The notes under the pieces: model-generated | The model's input: the letters and a program-made list of their open reading frames with translations, nothing else | Told to the model about the DNA's origin: nothing | Database searches by the model: none | Made by a program: the position numbers and the translations under genes | NCBI RefSeq assembly: GCF_021261325.1 | Contig: NZ_JAJSBI010000009.1 | Coordinates: 186,001-250,000, forward strand | Origin: Streptomyces guryensis | GTDB lineage: Bacteria; Actinomycetota; Actinomycetes; Streptomycetales; Streptomycetaceae | DNA length: 64,000 nt | Direction: 5' to 3' | In this document: one piece after another, positions 8,257 to 16,440 of the stretch | Layout: every line of letters starts with the position of its first letter | Numbering within the stretch: position 1 is the stretch's first letter

Positions 8257-10785
8257 TCAACGTGGCGGGGCGTACTCGGTGAGCAGGAGCGCGATGTCGT
8301 CCGCCCTGTCGGGGGAAGCGTGGCAGGCATCCCGCAGCAGCCCGTCGGCCAGATCGTCCAGGCCGCCCCCGCCGAGCCGGGCCAGCGACCCCCTCAGCCG
8401 CTCGACGTCGGAGCCGATGTCCGAGTCGCGCCTCTCGATCAACCCGTCCGTGTAGAGGGCCAGGACCGACCCGGGGGCCAGACGCAGCTCCGACTCCGGA
8501 AAGCGTGCCGTCGCGTCGATGCCGAGCAGTGGGCCGCCGGGCACATCCAGGATCCTGGTGTGCCCGTCGGGCAGGCGCAGCAGGGGCGGGAGATGGCCCG
8601 CGCGGACGATGCGCACGATCCCCGAGCGGGGATGGAACTGGGCGTAGCAGCAGCTGGCGAGGAGCACCGGGTCGAGGTCCATGTGGAGCCGGTTGGTGCC
8701 CGCGGCGACGTCGCTCGGTCGGTGGCCGGCGGCGACGAATGCCCGCATGGCGCTGCGCAGTTGGCCCATGGCGGCCGCGGCGGGGACGTTGTGCCCCTCG
8801 ACGTCCCCGACGATCAGTGCGACTTCGTCGCCGGTGGGGATGACGTCGTACCAGTCGCCGCCGATGTCCATCCCCCTGGTGCCCGGAAGATAACGCCCGG
8901 TGACGTGCAGCCCCGGCAGAGTGGGCAGCCGGTGCGGCAGCAGCGCGTCCTGCAGGCCGCGGGCGAGGGCGAATTCGGCGTCGTAGAGTCTGGCGCGTTC
9001 CAGCGCCTGGCCGATCAGGCCGCCCAGCGCGGTGAGGACTCCGCGCTCCTCGCCGGGGAACCGGTGGATGTCGTCGAAGCCGAGAATGCAGGCGCCGACC
9101 GGCTGGTTCGAGGCGATCAGCGGCAGGAACGCCCAGGAGTTGGTGTGACCCACCATGAGCCCGGGGTAGTTCTCGCGGAGCTGCTCCCGGGACTCGACGA
9201 ACAGCGGGACCCCGGCGGTCAGCGCGTCCGTCACGGGCAGCCGGGCGTGCAGCGGGGTGCCTTCGAACCGGGCGAGAAAGCGTTTCGAGTAGCCGCGCTG
9301 AGCGAGCAGGTGCAGGCGCTGTTCCTCCACCACGGCGATCGCCAGCTTCTGGCCGCCGAAGGCCGGCAGCAACTGTTCGGCGACGGCATCGAACACCTCG
9401 TCCGCGGTGGCCGCCTCGGTGAGGGCGCTGCCCAGCGTGAGCACCCGGTAGAGGGAACCCACGCGGGGGGCCGCGGGCACAGGCGCCGAGGAGATGGGCG
9501 GCCCCTCCTCGGTGACCGGTGCACCGGGTACGGTGCCGGCCGGTACGGGCTGCCGCACACGTGAGGCCCATCCCGTCATGCCCTGAGCGCCCGGGTGGAG
9601 GGAGAAGACCAGCCACTCGTCCGGGGGGCGGCGGACCAGGAAGGAGACCGGCTGCTGGGAGACGGCGGCGGCCCGGTAGCGGTCCTCGTACACGGGATCG
9701 GCCAGCCAAGGCAGGATGTCCCAGGGGCGCCGGCCGAGCAGTTCGTCCTGGCGGACCCGCAGCAGATCCTCCAGGCTGTGGTTGGCGTAGGCGAGGCGTC
9801 CGTCGGGAGAGAGCGCGAAGAAACCGTCCGCGAGCCGCTCGATCGCCGCCACGGCGGCCATGCCGCTCCCGGAGTCCAGCACGGCGCCGACCAGGTGGCA
9901 GGAGGCCTCCGAGTCGTCGGGGCTCTCCGGTACCCGGCCCCACAGCTCGACGACGCGGTGTCCACCACGGCCGTCCAGGATGCGTAGGTGGTGCGCCAGC
10001 AGGTGTCCCTCCTCGACCGCGGCGCGGGCGGCGGACCCGAAACCGGGCAGATCCGCCGGCTCGATGCAGGCCGCCAGTGTGGCCGCCCGACCGTCGAACG
10101 CGCGGGGCGCAATCCCGAAGATCGCGCACAGCTCGTCGTCGGCAGTGAGGGCTCCGGTGTCGAGGTTCCAGTCGAACAGGCCCACCCGGATCGCCGGAGC
10201 GGACGGCAGCGGGACCAGCACCGGAGCCGTCCGCTCGTCGTACTCACCGAGCATGCCGCGGGCCCGCAGTCCGGTGAGGGCGGTGCCCAGCCGGTCGGCG
10301 GCGGAGCGCAACTGCCCGCGCTGCGCCCTCGACAGTCCGGTCCCGTCCGGCCTGGGCGTCCACACCACGGCGATGGCGCCGAAGGTCCGCTCGCCCGCCC
10401 GCACCGGGACCGATGCAGAGCCGAACGGGTAGGGCAGGGCGATCGAGAGCTGGGGGAAGCGCCGCATCGTCTCCTCCGCGCCGGCCAGGTGGACCATGCG
10501 CCCGGTGCGGCACGCCTCCGCCACCGGCATACGGCTGTTGACCGGGATCCGACGCCACCCGCTGAGCAGGGAGGGCGGTGTCCCGCAGGACGCGGCCACG
10601 ACGAGCGAGCGATGGTCGCCGGAGAGCAGGAACACGCTTCCGGTATGTGCTCCGGTGACCTCCACGGCATGGACCACGGCCCTCACCAACGCGTCGTCGC
10701 GCTCGGGCGCTTCGCCGAAACCCGCGGCGCTGAGCGGGTATGAGCTCGATGCCATACCGTTGGCCGACACGCTGCCCTCGATCAT
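8257..10785 (-). CDS. Multi-sensor SpoIIE-type PP2C phosphatase (GAF, PAS, GAF, PP2C)
   Basis: The protein has 842 residues. The N-terminal part (about 25-180) is GAF-like (VTGAHTGSVFLLSGDHRSLVVAA, PYPFGSASVPVRAGERTFGAI). A PAS-like region covers about 205-410 (IERLADGFFALSPDGRLAYAN). A second GAF spans about 440-600. A SpoIIE/PP2C domain covers about 620-842 (GGDWYDVIPTGDEVALIVGDVEGHN, ALYTDGLIERR, ADDIALLLTEY). Unlike the first SpoIIE protein here it has no kinase/ATPase tail. Proteins of this build dephosphorylate anti-sigma-factor antagonists in response to small ligands or redox and light cues; the cue is unknown. It converges on the ABC operon with 19 bases between the stops. Confidence 0.88.
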   Translation of the reverse strand: MIEGSVSANGMASSSYPLSAAGFGEAPERDDALVRAVVHAVEVTGAHTGSVFLLSGDHRSLVVAASCGTPPSLLSGWRRIPVNSRMPVAEACRTGRMVHLAGAEETMRRFPQLSIALPYPFGSASVPVRAGERTFGAIAVVWTPRPDGTGLSRAQRGQLRSAADRLGTALTGLRARGMLGEYDERTAPVLVPLPSAPAIRVGLFDWNLDTGALTADDELCAIFGIAPRAFDGRAATLAACIEPADLPGFGSAARAAVEEGHLLAHHLRILDGRGGHRVVELWGRVPESPDDSEASCHLVGAVLDSGSGMAAVAAIERLADGFFALSPDGRLAYANHSLEDLLRVRQDELLGRRPWDILPWLADPVYEDRYRAAAVSQQPVSFLVRRPPDEWLVFSLHPGAQGMTGWASRVRQPVPAGTVPGAPVTEEGPPISSAPVPAAPRVGSLYRVLTLGSALTEAATADEVFDAVAEQLLPAFGGQKLAIAVVEEQRLHLLAQRGYSKRFLARFEGTPLHARLPVTDALTAGVPLFVESREQLRENYPGLMVGHTNSWAFLPLIASNQPVGACILGFDDIHRFPGEERGVLTALGGLIGQALERARLYDAEFALARGLQDALLPHRLPTLPGLHVTGRYLPGTRGMDIGGDWYDVIPTGDEVALIVGDVEGHNVPAAAAMGQLRSAMRAFVAAGHRPSDVAAGTNRLHMDLDPVLLASCCYAQFHPRSGIVRIVRAGHLPPLLRLPDGHTRILDVPGGPLLGIDATARFPESELRLAPGSVLALYTDGLIERRDSDIGSDVERLRGSLARLGGGGLDDLADGLLRDACHASPDRADDIALLLTEYAPPR

Positions 10786-11129
10786 CCATGGAGTGCTTTT
10801 CCCAGTTTAGGGTCATTCGCACCTCTCAGTGGACGGAGGTCGGGCCGGTATGGGTGAGCCGATTTCGTCCCCGCAGGCCGGACGGAGCGGGGGAACCTTC
10901 GCCAGGGTGCCCGATCATGAGCGAGAGCGAGCCGGCCGCCCCAGCGGCAGCTCCTCTCACCACGGATGCGGGCGTGCTCGCGCCGCCCGGGCGGCCGGCA
11001 CCTCGGGGGCCGGGCGTTGGCTGCGCGTCCTGGCGGAGTGCTGGAATCAGTGCGTGGCGTCATCACCGGCACACCAACCTCGCTGCGCACTGGCCACGGG
11101 GGCGCGGTCCCCTCGCAAGGAGCGCCACC
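10786..11129. other. Intergenic stretch without a supportable gene
   Basis: These 344 bases lie between the divergent starts of the SpoIIE phosphatase (minus) and the damaged hydrolase (plus). Frames are open in places but show no consistent GC3 bias, no recognisable protein and no ribosome site until AAGGAG just before 11130. They presumably hold two promoters, but no convincing -35/-10 pair was picked out. Confidence 0.4.
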
Positions 11130-11626
11130 ATGGCAGTCAGCCAGCAGGCACACGGGTTCGCAGAGTTCCTCGCCGACTGAGCGCGAAGTCGTCCACGCCG
11201 GGTCTCGACCTGGCCGTCATGCGAGACATCGTCGACTCCAACCACAAGGCCTCCACCGAACCGGAAGGCGTCTGCTGCGCCGAGGTCGACGCAGACGGCG
11301 TACCCGCCCTGTGGGCCATCCCCGAAGGCGCCGACCCCGACAAGGCACTGCTCCACTTCCACTTCGGCGGCTCCGTCACCGCCTCCATGTACTCCGACCG
11401 CGAGGCCGCCGGTCACATCGCCGAGGCAGCAGGCGCCCGCTCCCTCGTCGTCGACTTCCGCCTCGCCCCCGAGCGCCCCTGCCCTGCTCCGCTCGACGAC
11501 GCCGGGACGGCCCACCGGTGGCTGTTCGCCCAGGGCGACCAGCCCCGCGACATCGGCAGCACCGGCCACTCCATCGGCGGCGCCCTTGCCATTCCGCAAG
11601 GACTGCTCAGTGATGAAAGCTCCTGA
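11130..11626 (+). pseudogene. Frameshifted, truncated alpha/beta hydrolase (hormone-sensitive lipase type)
   Basis: A good AAGGAG site precedes ATG 11130, which opens with MAVSQQAHGFAEFLAD and stops at 11178-11180. The reading then resumes in a different frame as STPGLDLAVMRDIVDSNHKA and continues through LLHFHFGGSV (oxyanion-hole region, normally HGGG), VVDFRLAPERPCPAPLDD and GSTGHSIGGAL (nucleophile elbow, G-x-S-x-G). Coding ends abruptly around 11,600 without the rest of the catalytic domain, including the Asp and His region. The gene thus carries one frameshift near 11,175 and a C-terminal deletion. Such enzymes are cytoplasmic esterases or amidases; this copy should be inactive. Confidence 0.7.
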
Positions 11627-11771
11627 TCCCGAGTCCCTCGGCAATCCGGAGTCCCTCGGCAATCCCGAGTCCCTCGACTTCGCCATCCGCGACAACCTCC
11701 TCGCCCGCATCACCGAAGGCGAGCGCGAAGGCCGGCTGGGATGGGGACCCGCCACTGACCACCCGGCGTAG
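11613..11771 (+). pseudogene. Short ORF with tandem repeats, possible recombinase remnant
   Basis: The ATG at 11613 opens a 52-residue frame. It starts with SLGNPE-type repeats and continues as IRDNLLARITEGEREGRLG. From memory of actinobacterial site-specific recombinases, a segment like NLLARIAEAEREGWLGE occurs in some of them, so this may be the leftover of such a gene. The match is short and unconfirmed. The last residues (ATDHPA then TAG) fall inside direct repeat copy A. It overlaps the end of the damaged hydrolase frame, consistent with joined fragments and not a working gene. Confidence 0.25.
11631..11675 (+). repeat. Tandem 18-bp repeat, 2.5 copies
   Basis: The unit GAGTCCCTCGGCAATCCG occurs at 11631-11648 and again at 11649-11666 with one change. 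A half copy (GAGTCCCTC) follows. It encodes ESLGNP twice. It looks like a slippage duplication inside decayed DNA. Confidence 0.85.
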
Positions 11772-11815
11772 CGGGCCTGCCCTTGAGTGGGCCCGTGAAG
11801 TCGCCGCCCTGGAGG
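11746..11815 (+). repeat. Direct repeat copy A (about 70 bp)
   Basis: The copy begins GACCCGCCACTGACC and ends CGCCCTGGAGG. About 680 bases downstream a second copy shares roughly 60 of 70 positions, including CGGCGTAGCGGGCCTGCCCT and GTGGGCCCGTGAAG. The two copies flank the small secreted-protein gene. Confidence 0.8.
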
Positions 11816-12066
11816 TCACCCCGGCTACGCCCTCGTACTCAGGTCGCCGGTGGGCGGTCGCGGGCTTCACCGCGGGTTGCCGAGTTCACTCGTTGGCGGT
11901 GTTCCTCGTGCGCGCACACCGAAGACCAGCCATCGTGAAGGAGACCGGACCCGGGATGTGTAGCTGTATATCTGCTCCCGGAAAAGACCCCCCGGTGGAA
12001 GGTGAACGATCACGGCCACGCCTGGGACGCAAGCGTGCACATGCGTGAATTCAGGAAGGAATCGAG

Positions 12067-12315
12067 TTGTCCAGGAAGTTCGCGGTTATCACGGCAATCG
12101 CCCTCAGCGCTTTCTGCGGTAGTGCAGGAGTTGCTTCCGCCGACACGAACACGGTCATCACCGGTGGAGACGGCTTCTCGTCATCCAGGGTCACCGTCAA
12201 CGCCCCTCAGCAGGCCCTGATCCTCTCGAACGGCACGCCCCTCGTCGACCTCCACTGCATCGGCGCCGGCGCGCCGAACGACCACTACGCGGCCTGTGAG
12301 AAGGCGCCGAGCTGA
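12067..12315 (+). CDS. Small secreted protein, probably frameshifted near its 3' end
   Basis: A TTG start at 12067 is preceded by AGGAAGGAA. The 82-residue product has a clear Sec signal peptide (KFAVITAIALSAFCGSAGVASA) and a mature part of about 57 residues with two cysteines and no family I recognise. It stops at 12313-12315. High GC3 coding then continues in another frame from about 12306 to the TAG at 12447-12449, reading ELTNSSPITGRPNVSGEF and then RAAYKPGGGAVTLIILWW. A one-base deletion around 12,300 would join the two, giving an original protein of about 125 residues. The gene lies between the two direct repeats. Confidence 0.55.
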   Translation: MSRKFAVITAIALSAFCGSAGVASADTNTVITGGDGFSSSRVTVNAPQQALILSNGTPLVDLHCIGAGAPNDHYAACEKAPS

Positions 12316-12424
12316 CGAATTCGTCGCCGATCACGGGACGCCCGAACGTCTCCGGCGAGTTCCTGAACCGCGCCGCGTACAAGCCCGGCGGCGGCGCGGT
12401 GACCCTGATCATTCTGTGGTGGGA

Positions 12425-12493
12425 GACCCGCCACCGACATCCGGCGTAGCGGGCCTGCCCTCGGGTGGGCCCGTGAAGCCGCTGCCCTGGAGG
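12425..12493 (+). repeat. Direct repeat copy B (about 69 bp)
   Basis: This is the partner of copy A at 11746-11815, with one single-base indel and about seven substitutions. In both copies a short reading frame ends in HPA followed by TAG (CCGGCGTAG). The pair could be a duplicated end of a lost mobile element or repeated 3' flanks of a gene family. Confidence 0.8.
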
Positions 12494-12499
12494 GTGTGA

Positions 12500-12535
12500 G
12501 CCGCGCTCGTCTCCGGGGCCTCCGACGAGCGCGGC
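12500..12535. terminator. GC-rich hairpin, 12-bp perfect stem
   Basis: GCCGCGCTCGTC pairs perfectly with GACGAGCGCGGC across a 12-base loop. It lies downstream of the small secreted-protein gene and just before a second, stronger hairpin. Confidence 0.6.
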
Positions 12536-12549
12536 ACCTGTGACCAGCC

Positions 12550-12582
12550 CGCGCACGGCCCGGCGATGCCGGGCCGTGCGCG
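12550..12582. terminator. GC-rich hairpin, 15-bp perfect stem
   Basis: CGCGCACGGCCCGGC, then loop GAT, then the exact reverse complement. It lies between the plus-strand secreted-protein gene and the minus-strand SMI1/KNR4 gene (stop at 12683), so it can terminate from both sides. No T-run follows, as is common in Streptomyces. Confidence 0.75.
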
Positions 12583-12682
12583 TCGACGTGCCGCCCGCGA
12601 TGGAGCCGGTGGAGAGACGTCCGCTGGTGGGGTCGCAAAGGCCAATTCCCGTGAGGACGGCTCCGGTCGGAGTCTCGCTGGA

Positions 12683-14041
12683 CTACTGGACGCCGGGCCC
12701 CGTGCCTCGGGGCGCGGCCAGGATCTCGCGGCCGCGGTCCGGGGTGATCAGCTGGGCCAGGACCGGATCGGCGAACAGGGATATCGGAGCGATGTGGTCC
12801 TCGCACACCGGGCGCCACAGGCGTAGCGCTGCACGGAGTTCGGGCCAGGCTTCGTCACACAGGGCCGCGCGGGCCGTGCGCACCTTGGCGGGGTCGGACA
12901 GCGGGTCGGGTTCGGGCCGCGGTCCGCCGCCCGCGTACAGGGTGACGACGATCGGTCCCGTACGGACCGGCGACTCGTCGGGAGCCTGGAAGGCCGGGTG
13001 TCCGGCGAGGCGGTCGGCGACGGCGTGCACGGCCGCGTCGAACTCCGGTCCGCCGAAGGTGAGCCGGAAGCCCGGCTCGGCCGTCCGGGCTTCGTAGTCG
13101 GCGACGAGTGCCCGCACAGGTGGGGGCGCGTACTCCTTGAGCCGCGGCAGGGGCCGCAGGTCGTGGGGGTGCGCGAGCTGGTCCTGGCGGACCAGGAGCG
13201 GCAGGAGTTCAGCGGCGAACAGCGGGCTGAGCAGGAGGTCGTCGTTCCCCAGGCGGTACCACATCAGGTTCGCGATCTGCCCGCGCCAGTCGCCGAGCAT
13301 CGCCTTCATCTGCATGCTCAGCACGTCGGCCCGCTCCCGCCCGTACTCGTGCGCGTGGGCGAACACCGACAGCGGGCCGTCCACCGCCCCGGACAGCGCC
13401 TCGCAGCGTGCCCGCTCGACCTCCGCGTCCCAGTGGTCCCGAGTGGCGCCGGGCGGCCTGCGCAGGGCGTGGAAGGACACCCACTGCCGGCGCATGAGGT
13501 CGTGGAAGGAGGCGTATCGCTCCGGTCCCTCGCCGGACCAGGAGGCGAGCCAGTACGCCGCCCACTCGCCGTCCTCGTCAACGTCGTCAGGGTCGAGCAG
13601 CATGACCGCCGCGTCACCCTCGAGCGACAGGCGCAGGGAGCGGGCGAGGACCTTCGCCTCCTGAATGCCGAATGCCTCCCCGCCGTCCTCGTCCTCCTCG
13701 ACGTCATCCTCCGCGAGGTCTTCCCAGACCTCGATCCAGGTGCGGTCGTCGGTGTCCCTCAGCCATTCCAGCTCCGCGGTGCCCGCCAGCCGGTAGATGA
13801 AGTTGCCCGCGTCCCGCCACCCGTTGGTGACCAGCAGGAACTCCCGCAGGGAAGGCGGCAGCCGGCGCCCCAACCGGGCCTCGGCCGCGACGACCTCGGC
13901 CTCTCTCGCCGGCGCGAACCCGAGCCAGGCGTCCCCTACGACCTCCTGCGCGAGCGGTGCGTCCTTCTCCGGATCGTGCCCCGCGATCCACTCCGCGCTC
14001 CACTGCTCCAGAAACGGCCGCCACGCCGTACGCTCGCCCAT
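12683..14041 (-). CDS. SMI1/KNR4 family protein
   Basis: The 452-residue product starts at ATG 14041 after GGAGGGG. Residues about 45-180 look like an SMI1/KNR4 fold (REAEVVAAEARLGRRLPPSL, then REFLLVTNGWRDAGNFIYRL, WIEVWEDLAED, VMLLDPDD). The rest is a long, mostly helical tail of no clear family, with charged and Leu-rich segments. The SMI1/KNR4/SUKH fold is widespread in cytoplasmic proteins and includes immunity proteins to secreted toxins. No toxin gene is visible nearby, so immunity is only one possibility. No signal peptide. The next gene upstream (a lipoprotein) is 107 bases away and codirectional. Confidence 0.75.
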   Translation of the reverse strand: MGERTAWRPFLEQWSAEWIAGHDPEKDAPLAQEVVGDAWLGFAPAREAEVVAAEARLGRRLPPSLREFLLVTNGWRDAGNFIYRLAGTAELEWLRDTDDRTWIEVWEDLAEDDVEEDEDGGEAFGIQEAKVLARSLRLSLEGDAAVMLLDPDDVDEDGEWAAYWLASWSGEGPERYASFHDLMRRQWVSFHALRRPPGATRDHWDAEVERARCEALSGAVDGPLSVFAHAHEYGRERADVLSMQMKAMLGDWRGQIANLMWYRLGNDDLLLSPLFAAELLPLLVRQDQLAHPHDLRPLPRLKEYAPPPVRALVADYEARTAEPGFRLTFGGPEFDAAVHAVADRLAGHPAFQAPDESPVRTGPIVVTLYAGGGPRPEPDPLSDPAKVRTARAALCDEAWPELRAALRLWRPVCEDHIAPISLFADPVLAQLITPDRGREILAAPRGTGPGVQ

Positions 14042-14148
14042 CGTCCCCTCCGCCTCTCCCTCTCCGCCGTCTGACTTCACCTCACCACAGGGGTACGACA
14101 ACGGGTTCGCGGCCCGGCTCGGCTCCGCGCGTCTGCCGCGGCATGAGA

Positions 14149-15459
14149 TCAAGACCTGTGACCGTGCCCCGGCCCCGGGCTTCGGGAGAGCCAGAGGTCC
14201 CGGTTCCCCGCGATCAGCACGCGCCCGTCCGCGAGGGTGACCGCCGCGCTCGGGGGGTCCTCGCTGCAGCCGAGGCCGCCGCGTTTCCAGCCCTTGGCCG
14301 TCCCGTTGCCGACCCAGACGGAACCGCACAGCACTGTGCGGGTGTTCGGCCTGGACTTGGGCCGGGGGGCCGAGCCGACCAGGACCGGGCGGCCCGCGGA
14401 GTCGACGGTCGCGGCGGTGATCACGCCGGTGCCCATCGCCGAAGTGTCCATCCGGGTCCAGTGGGTGCCGTCCTGGCTGGTGAGAACCAGAGGGAGGGAG
14501 TCGTAGAAGGCGCCGGCCTTGGCATAGCCGCCCATGGCGAGCCAGTGGCCCGAGGCGTACAGGACGCTGTGCACCTGTGTGCCGGGTGGCGTCCCGGTGA
14601 TGTCGCCGGACGTCCAGTGCGCGCCGCCGTCCGCGCTGCGCCAGAACGGGATCGTGCCCGAGGGGTGGAAGTCGTAGGCGTTGGTGGCCGCCGCGCCGAA
14701 GGCGACGACCTCCGTGCCGTGAACACCCAAGTCGCCCACGGGCGTGGACGGTTGCCGACCGTCGATCGGCGGCAGCGGCACGCGACGCACGGTCCTGCCC
14801 GCGTCGTGGGACGCGAACACGTACGGAGACTCCACGTGGTCGACGGTCTGGCCGCCGCCGATCAGCAGGAGCGAGCCGACCTTCACCGCGGTGTTCACCG
14901 AGGCGTCGTCCGCGGTCTCCTGCTCGGGGTGGGTGTTGAACGTCAGCGGCAGCGTGGCGAGCCGGACCTGCTCGCCGTCCGGCGCCCGGCGGGTCAACGT
15001 GGCGCCGACACCGATCAGCGAACCGTCGTCCCACGGCACCACCACGTCGCCCGGCAGGCCGCCACCGAGCCAGCCGCTGCGCATGGAGTACGGCACGTCG
15101 GTTTCGTCGGCTGCGTCCGGCTTCGGGGTGATCGAGAGCTTCGTGCAGCCTTGGGAACCAGTCCAGTTGACGTTCACATAGCGGTACCCGTTGGCGAACG
15201 TCCCCTCTCCCAGGGCACAGTCACCCAGCGGCACCAGCTGGCGCAGGCCCTCGCGGGGCGCCACGTACCCCTTGTCGTGCGGGCCGGTCACCGACGGGTA
15301 GTCCACCGCGCCCGCATACTCCTTGAACCCGAGCTGCGCAGCGCTGGTGTCCGCCGTGCCAGTGTTCCCTGCACTGATCGTGCCGCAGCCGCCCACTATC
15401 AGGGCCGCGCCGACTACCAGGCTCGCGACGACTGCGAGCCTCCCCCTACTTGTTCTCAT
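14149..15459 (-). CDS. Lipoprotein with BNR/sialidase-like repeats
   Basis: The 436-residue protein has a signal peptide with lipobox VGGC near residue 25, so it should be exported and lipid-anchored. The mature part has repeats typical of sialidase-like beta-propellers: FASHDAGRTVRRVPL, FWRSADGGAHWTSGDI and LTSQDGTHWTRMDT (S-x-D-x-G-x-x-W motif), plus blocks like GSLLLIGGG and GRPVLVGSA. This suggests a six- or seven-bladed propeller for binding, and no catalytic set of a true sialidase was identified. GGAGGG lies almost directly against the ATG, which is unusually close, but no better start was seen. Confidence 0.75.
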   Translation of the reverse strand: MRTSRGRLAVVASLVVGAALIVGGCGTISAGNTGTADTSAAQLGFKEYAGAVDYPSVTGPHDKGYVAPREGLRQLVPLGDCALGEGTFANGYRYVNVNWTGSQGCTKLSITPKPDAADETDVPYSMRSGWLGGGLPGDVVVPWDDGSLIGVGATLTRRAPDGEQVRLATLPLTFNTHPEQETADDASVNTAVKVGSLLLIGGGQTVDHVESPYVFASHDAGRTVRRVPLPPIDGRQPSTPVGDLGVHGTEVVAFGAAATNAYDFHPSGTIPFWRSADGGAHWTSGDITGTPPGTQVHSVLYASGHWLAMGGYAKAGAFYDSLPLVLTSQDGTHWTRMDTSAMGTGVITAATVDSAGRPVLVGSAPRPKSRPNTRTVLCGSVWVGNGTAKGWKRGGLGCSEDPPSAAVTLADGRVLIAGNRDLWLSRSPGPGHGHRS

Positions 15460-15485
15460 CCCTCCACGCTACTGAAATCGAACAC

Positions 15486-15803
15486 GTGATGCCGGAAGTT
15501 GTCATGGCGGGTGCCGTGTGCGGCAGCCTCGGCTACGGCGGATTCCGCGACTGGCCCCTGCTCCAAGGCGTACTCACCGGCCTGCCCCGGACGGATCCGC
15601 TGCGGCTCAGGGCGGGGGAGCGCCGGAACCTGATCGGGGCGCGGCGGGAGTCAAGGCCCGACGCAGTGCGTGCCTCTTTCATGGGGACTTCCCAGGGACT
15701 TTCCGCCACCGAGCAGGGAAGGCCCCGACAGCGCCGAAAGACACGAACGCGCTGGTCAGGGTCTGCTCCCGATCCAGCCGGGTCCCGGCCGACGAGTCGA
15801 TGA
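15486..15803 (+). other. Weak ORF in the 15.46-15.82 kb gap, unrecognised
   Basis: The 357-base gap between the divergent lipoprotein gene and the convergent MarR gene holds one open frame from GTG 15486. The first about 55 residues (AVCGSLGYGGFRDWPLLQGV onward) have coding-like GC3, after which the bias is lost. No ribosome site or family is apparent. It could be a gene remnant or chance; the MarR promoter is not here, because MarR reads leftward from 16308. Confidence 0.2.
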
Positions 15804-15816
15804 GACAACGAGGATC

Positions 15817-16308
15817 TCAACCCGTGTCTTCGCGCAGCGCCTTGTCGATCTCGCCCAGTGCTCCGGTCAGCTGCGTGTAGTCGTCAGCCGCCAGGGGCTT
15901 GACGAAGTACCTGTCCACCACCTGGGCGTGGACGGCCGCCGCACGCAGGAACGCCGTGCGTCCTTCGGGGGTCGGTTCCACGAGGGCCACCCTCCGGTCT
16001 TCCGCGGACGGTACGCGACGGACCAGGCCGGCGTCCTCCATGCGGTCGATCAGGCGGGTGGTGCCGCTGCTGGTGAGCGTGAGGTCGTCGGCCAGTTGCC
16101 GCTGGGAGACCTCCTCGCCGGGGCGGCGGCAGAGGCGTATCAGTACCTCCAGCATGGTGTGGCTGATCCCGCACTCCTGTCGCAGCGCGCTGTCGATGCG
16201 CTGTTCCAGGCGGATGGCGGATTTGATCAGCAGCCCGAAATCCCGCACGAGCGGGCTGTTGGCGGCACGGGCCGCGGCTTCGTCGCTGGGGTGCGGTGTC
16301 GGGTTCAT
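15817..16308 (-). CDS. MarR family transcriptional regulator
   Basis: The 163-residue protein has the MarR winged-helix layout: a dimerisation helix at the N-terminus, then SHTMLEVLIRL, RQLADDLTLTSSGTTRLIDR (recognition helix) and the wing LVRRVPSAEDRRVALVEPT with the conserved DRR. It is divergently transcribed from the PLP-decarboxylase gene. The 132 bases between them contain an extensive array of 15-bp repeats and a 12-bp palindrome, which is the likely operator. It probably represses itself and the decarboxylase until a small, possibly aromatic, ligand binds. Confidence 0.88.
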   Translation of the reverse strand: MNPTPHPSDEAAARAANSPLVRDFGLLIKSAIRLEQRIDSALRQECGISHTMLEVLIRLCRRPGEEVSQRQLADDLTLTSSGTTRLIDRMEDAGLVRRVPSAEDRRVALVEPTPEGRTAFLRAAAVHAQVVDRYFVKPLAADDYTQLTGALGEIDKALREDTG

Positions 16309-16328
16309 CGCCGCCGATTTTAGTGCCT

Positions 16329-16395
16329 TCTCACCTACTGCCGTCTCACCTACTGCTGTCTCAATTGCTGAGCAGTCAATTGCTGACTGCTCAGC
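16329..16395. promoter_or_regulatory. Operator-like array: four 15-bp repeats overlapping a 12-bp inverted repeat
   Basis: Near-copies of CTCACCTACTGC start at 16330 and 16345. CTCAATTGCTG starts at 16360 and TCAATTGCTG at 16376, so the copies recur with a period of 15-16 bases. The last two overlap a perfect inverted repeat: GCTGAGCAGTCA at 16367-16378, spacer ATTGC, TGACTGCTCAGC at 16384-16395. It sits between the divergent starts at 16308 (MarR) and 16441 (decarboxylase), close to a possible -10 element (CCTATGGT). MarR proteins bind such palindromes as dimers. Confidence 0.75.
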
Positions 16396-16440
16396 TAAAT
16401 CCTATGGTGATCCCACACCGCGAGCGAGAGGGAGATCCAC

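Noticed and set aside
11613..11771. A working site-specific recombinase
   Set aside because: Only about 20 residues resemble one; no catalytic residues or length.
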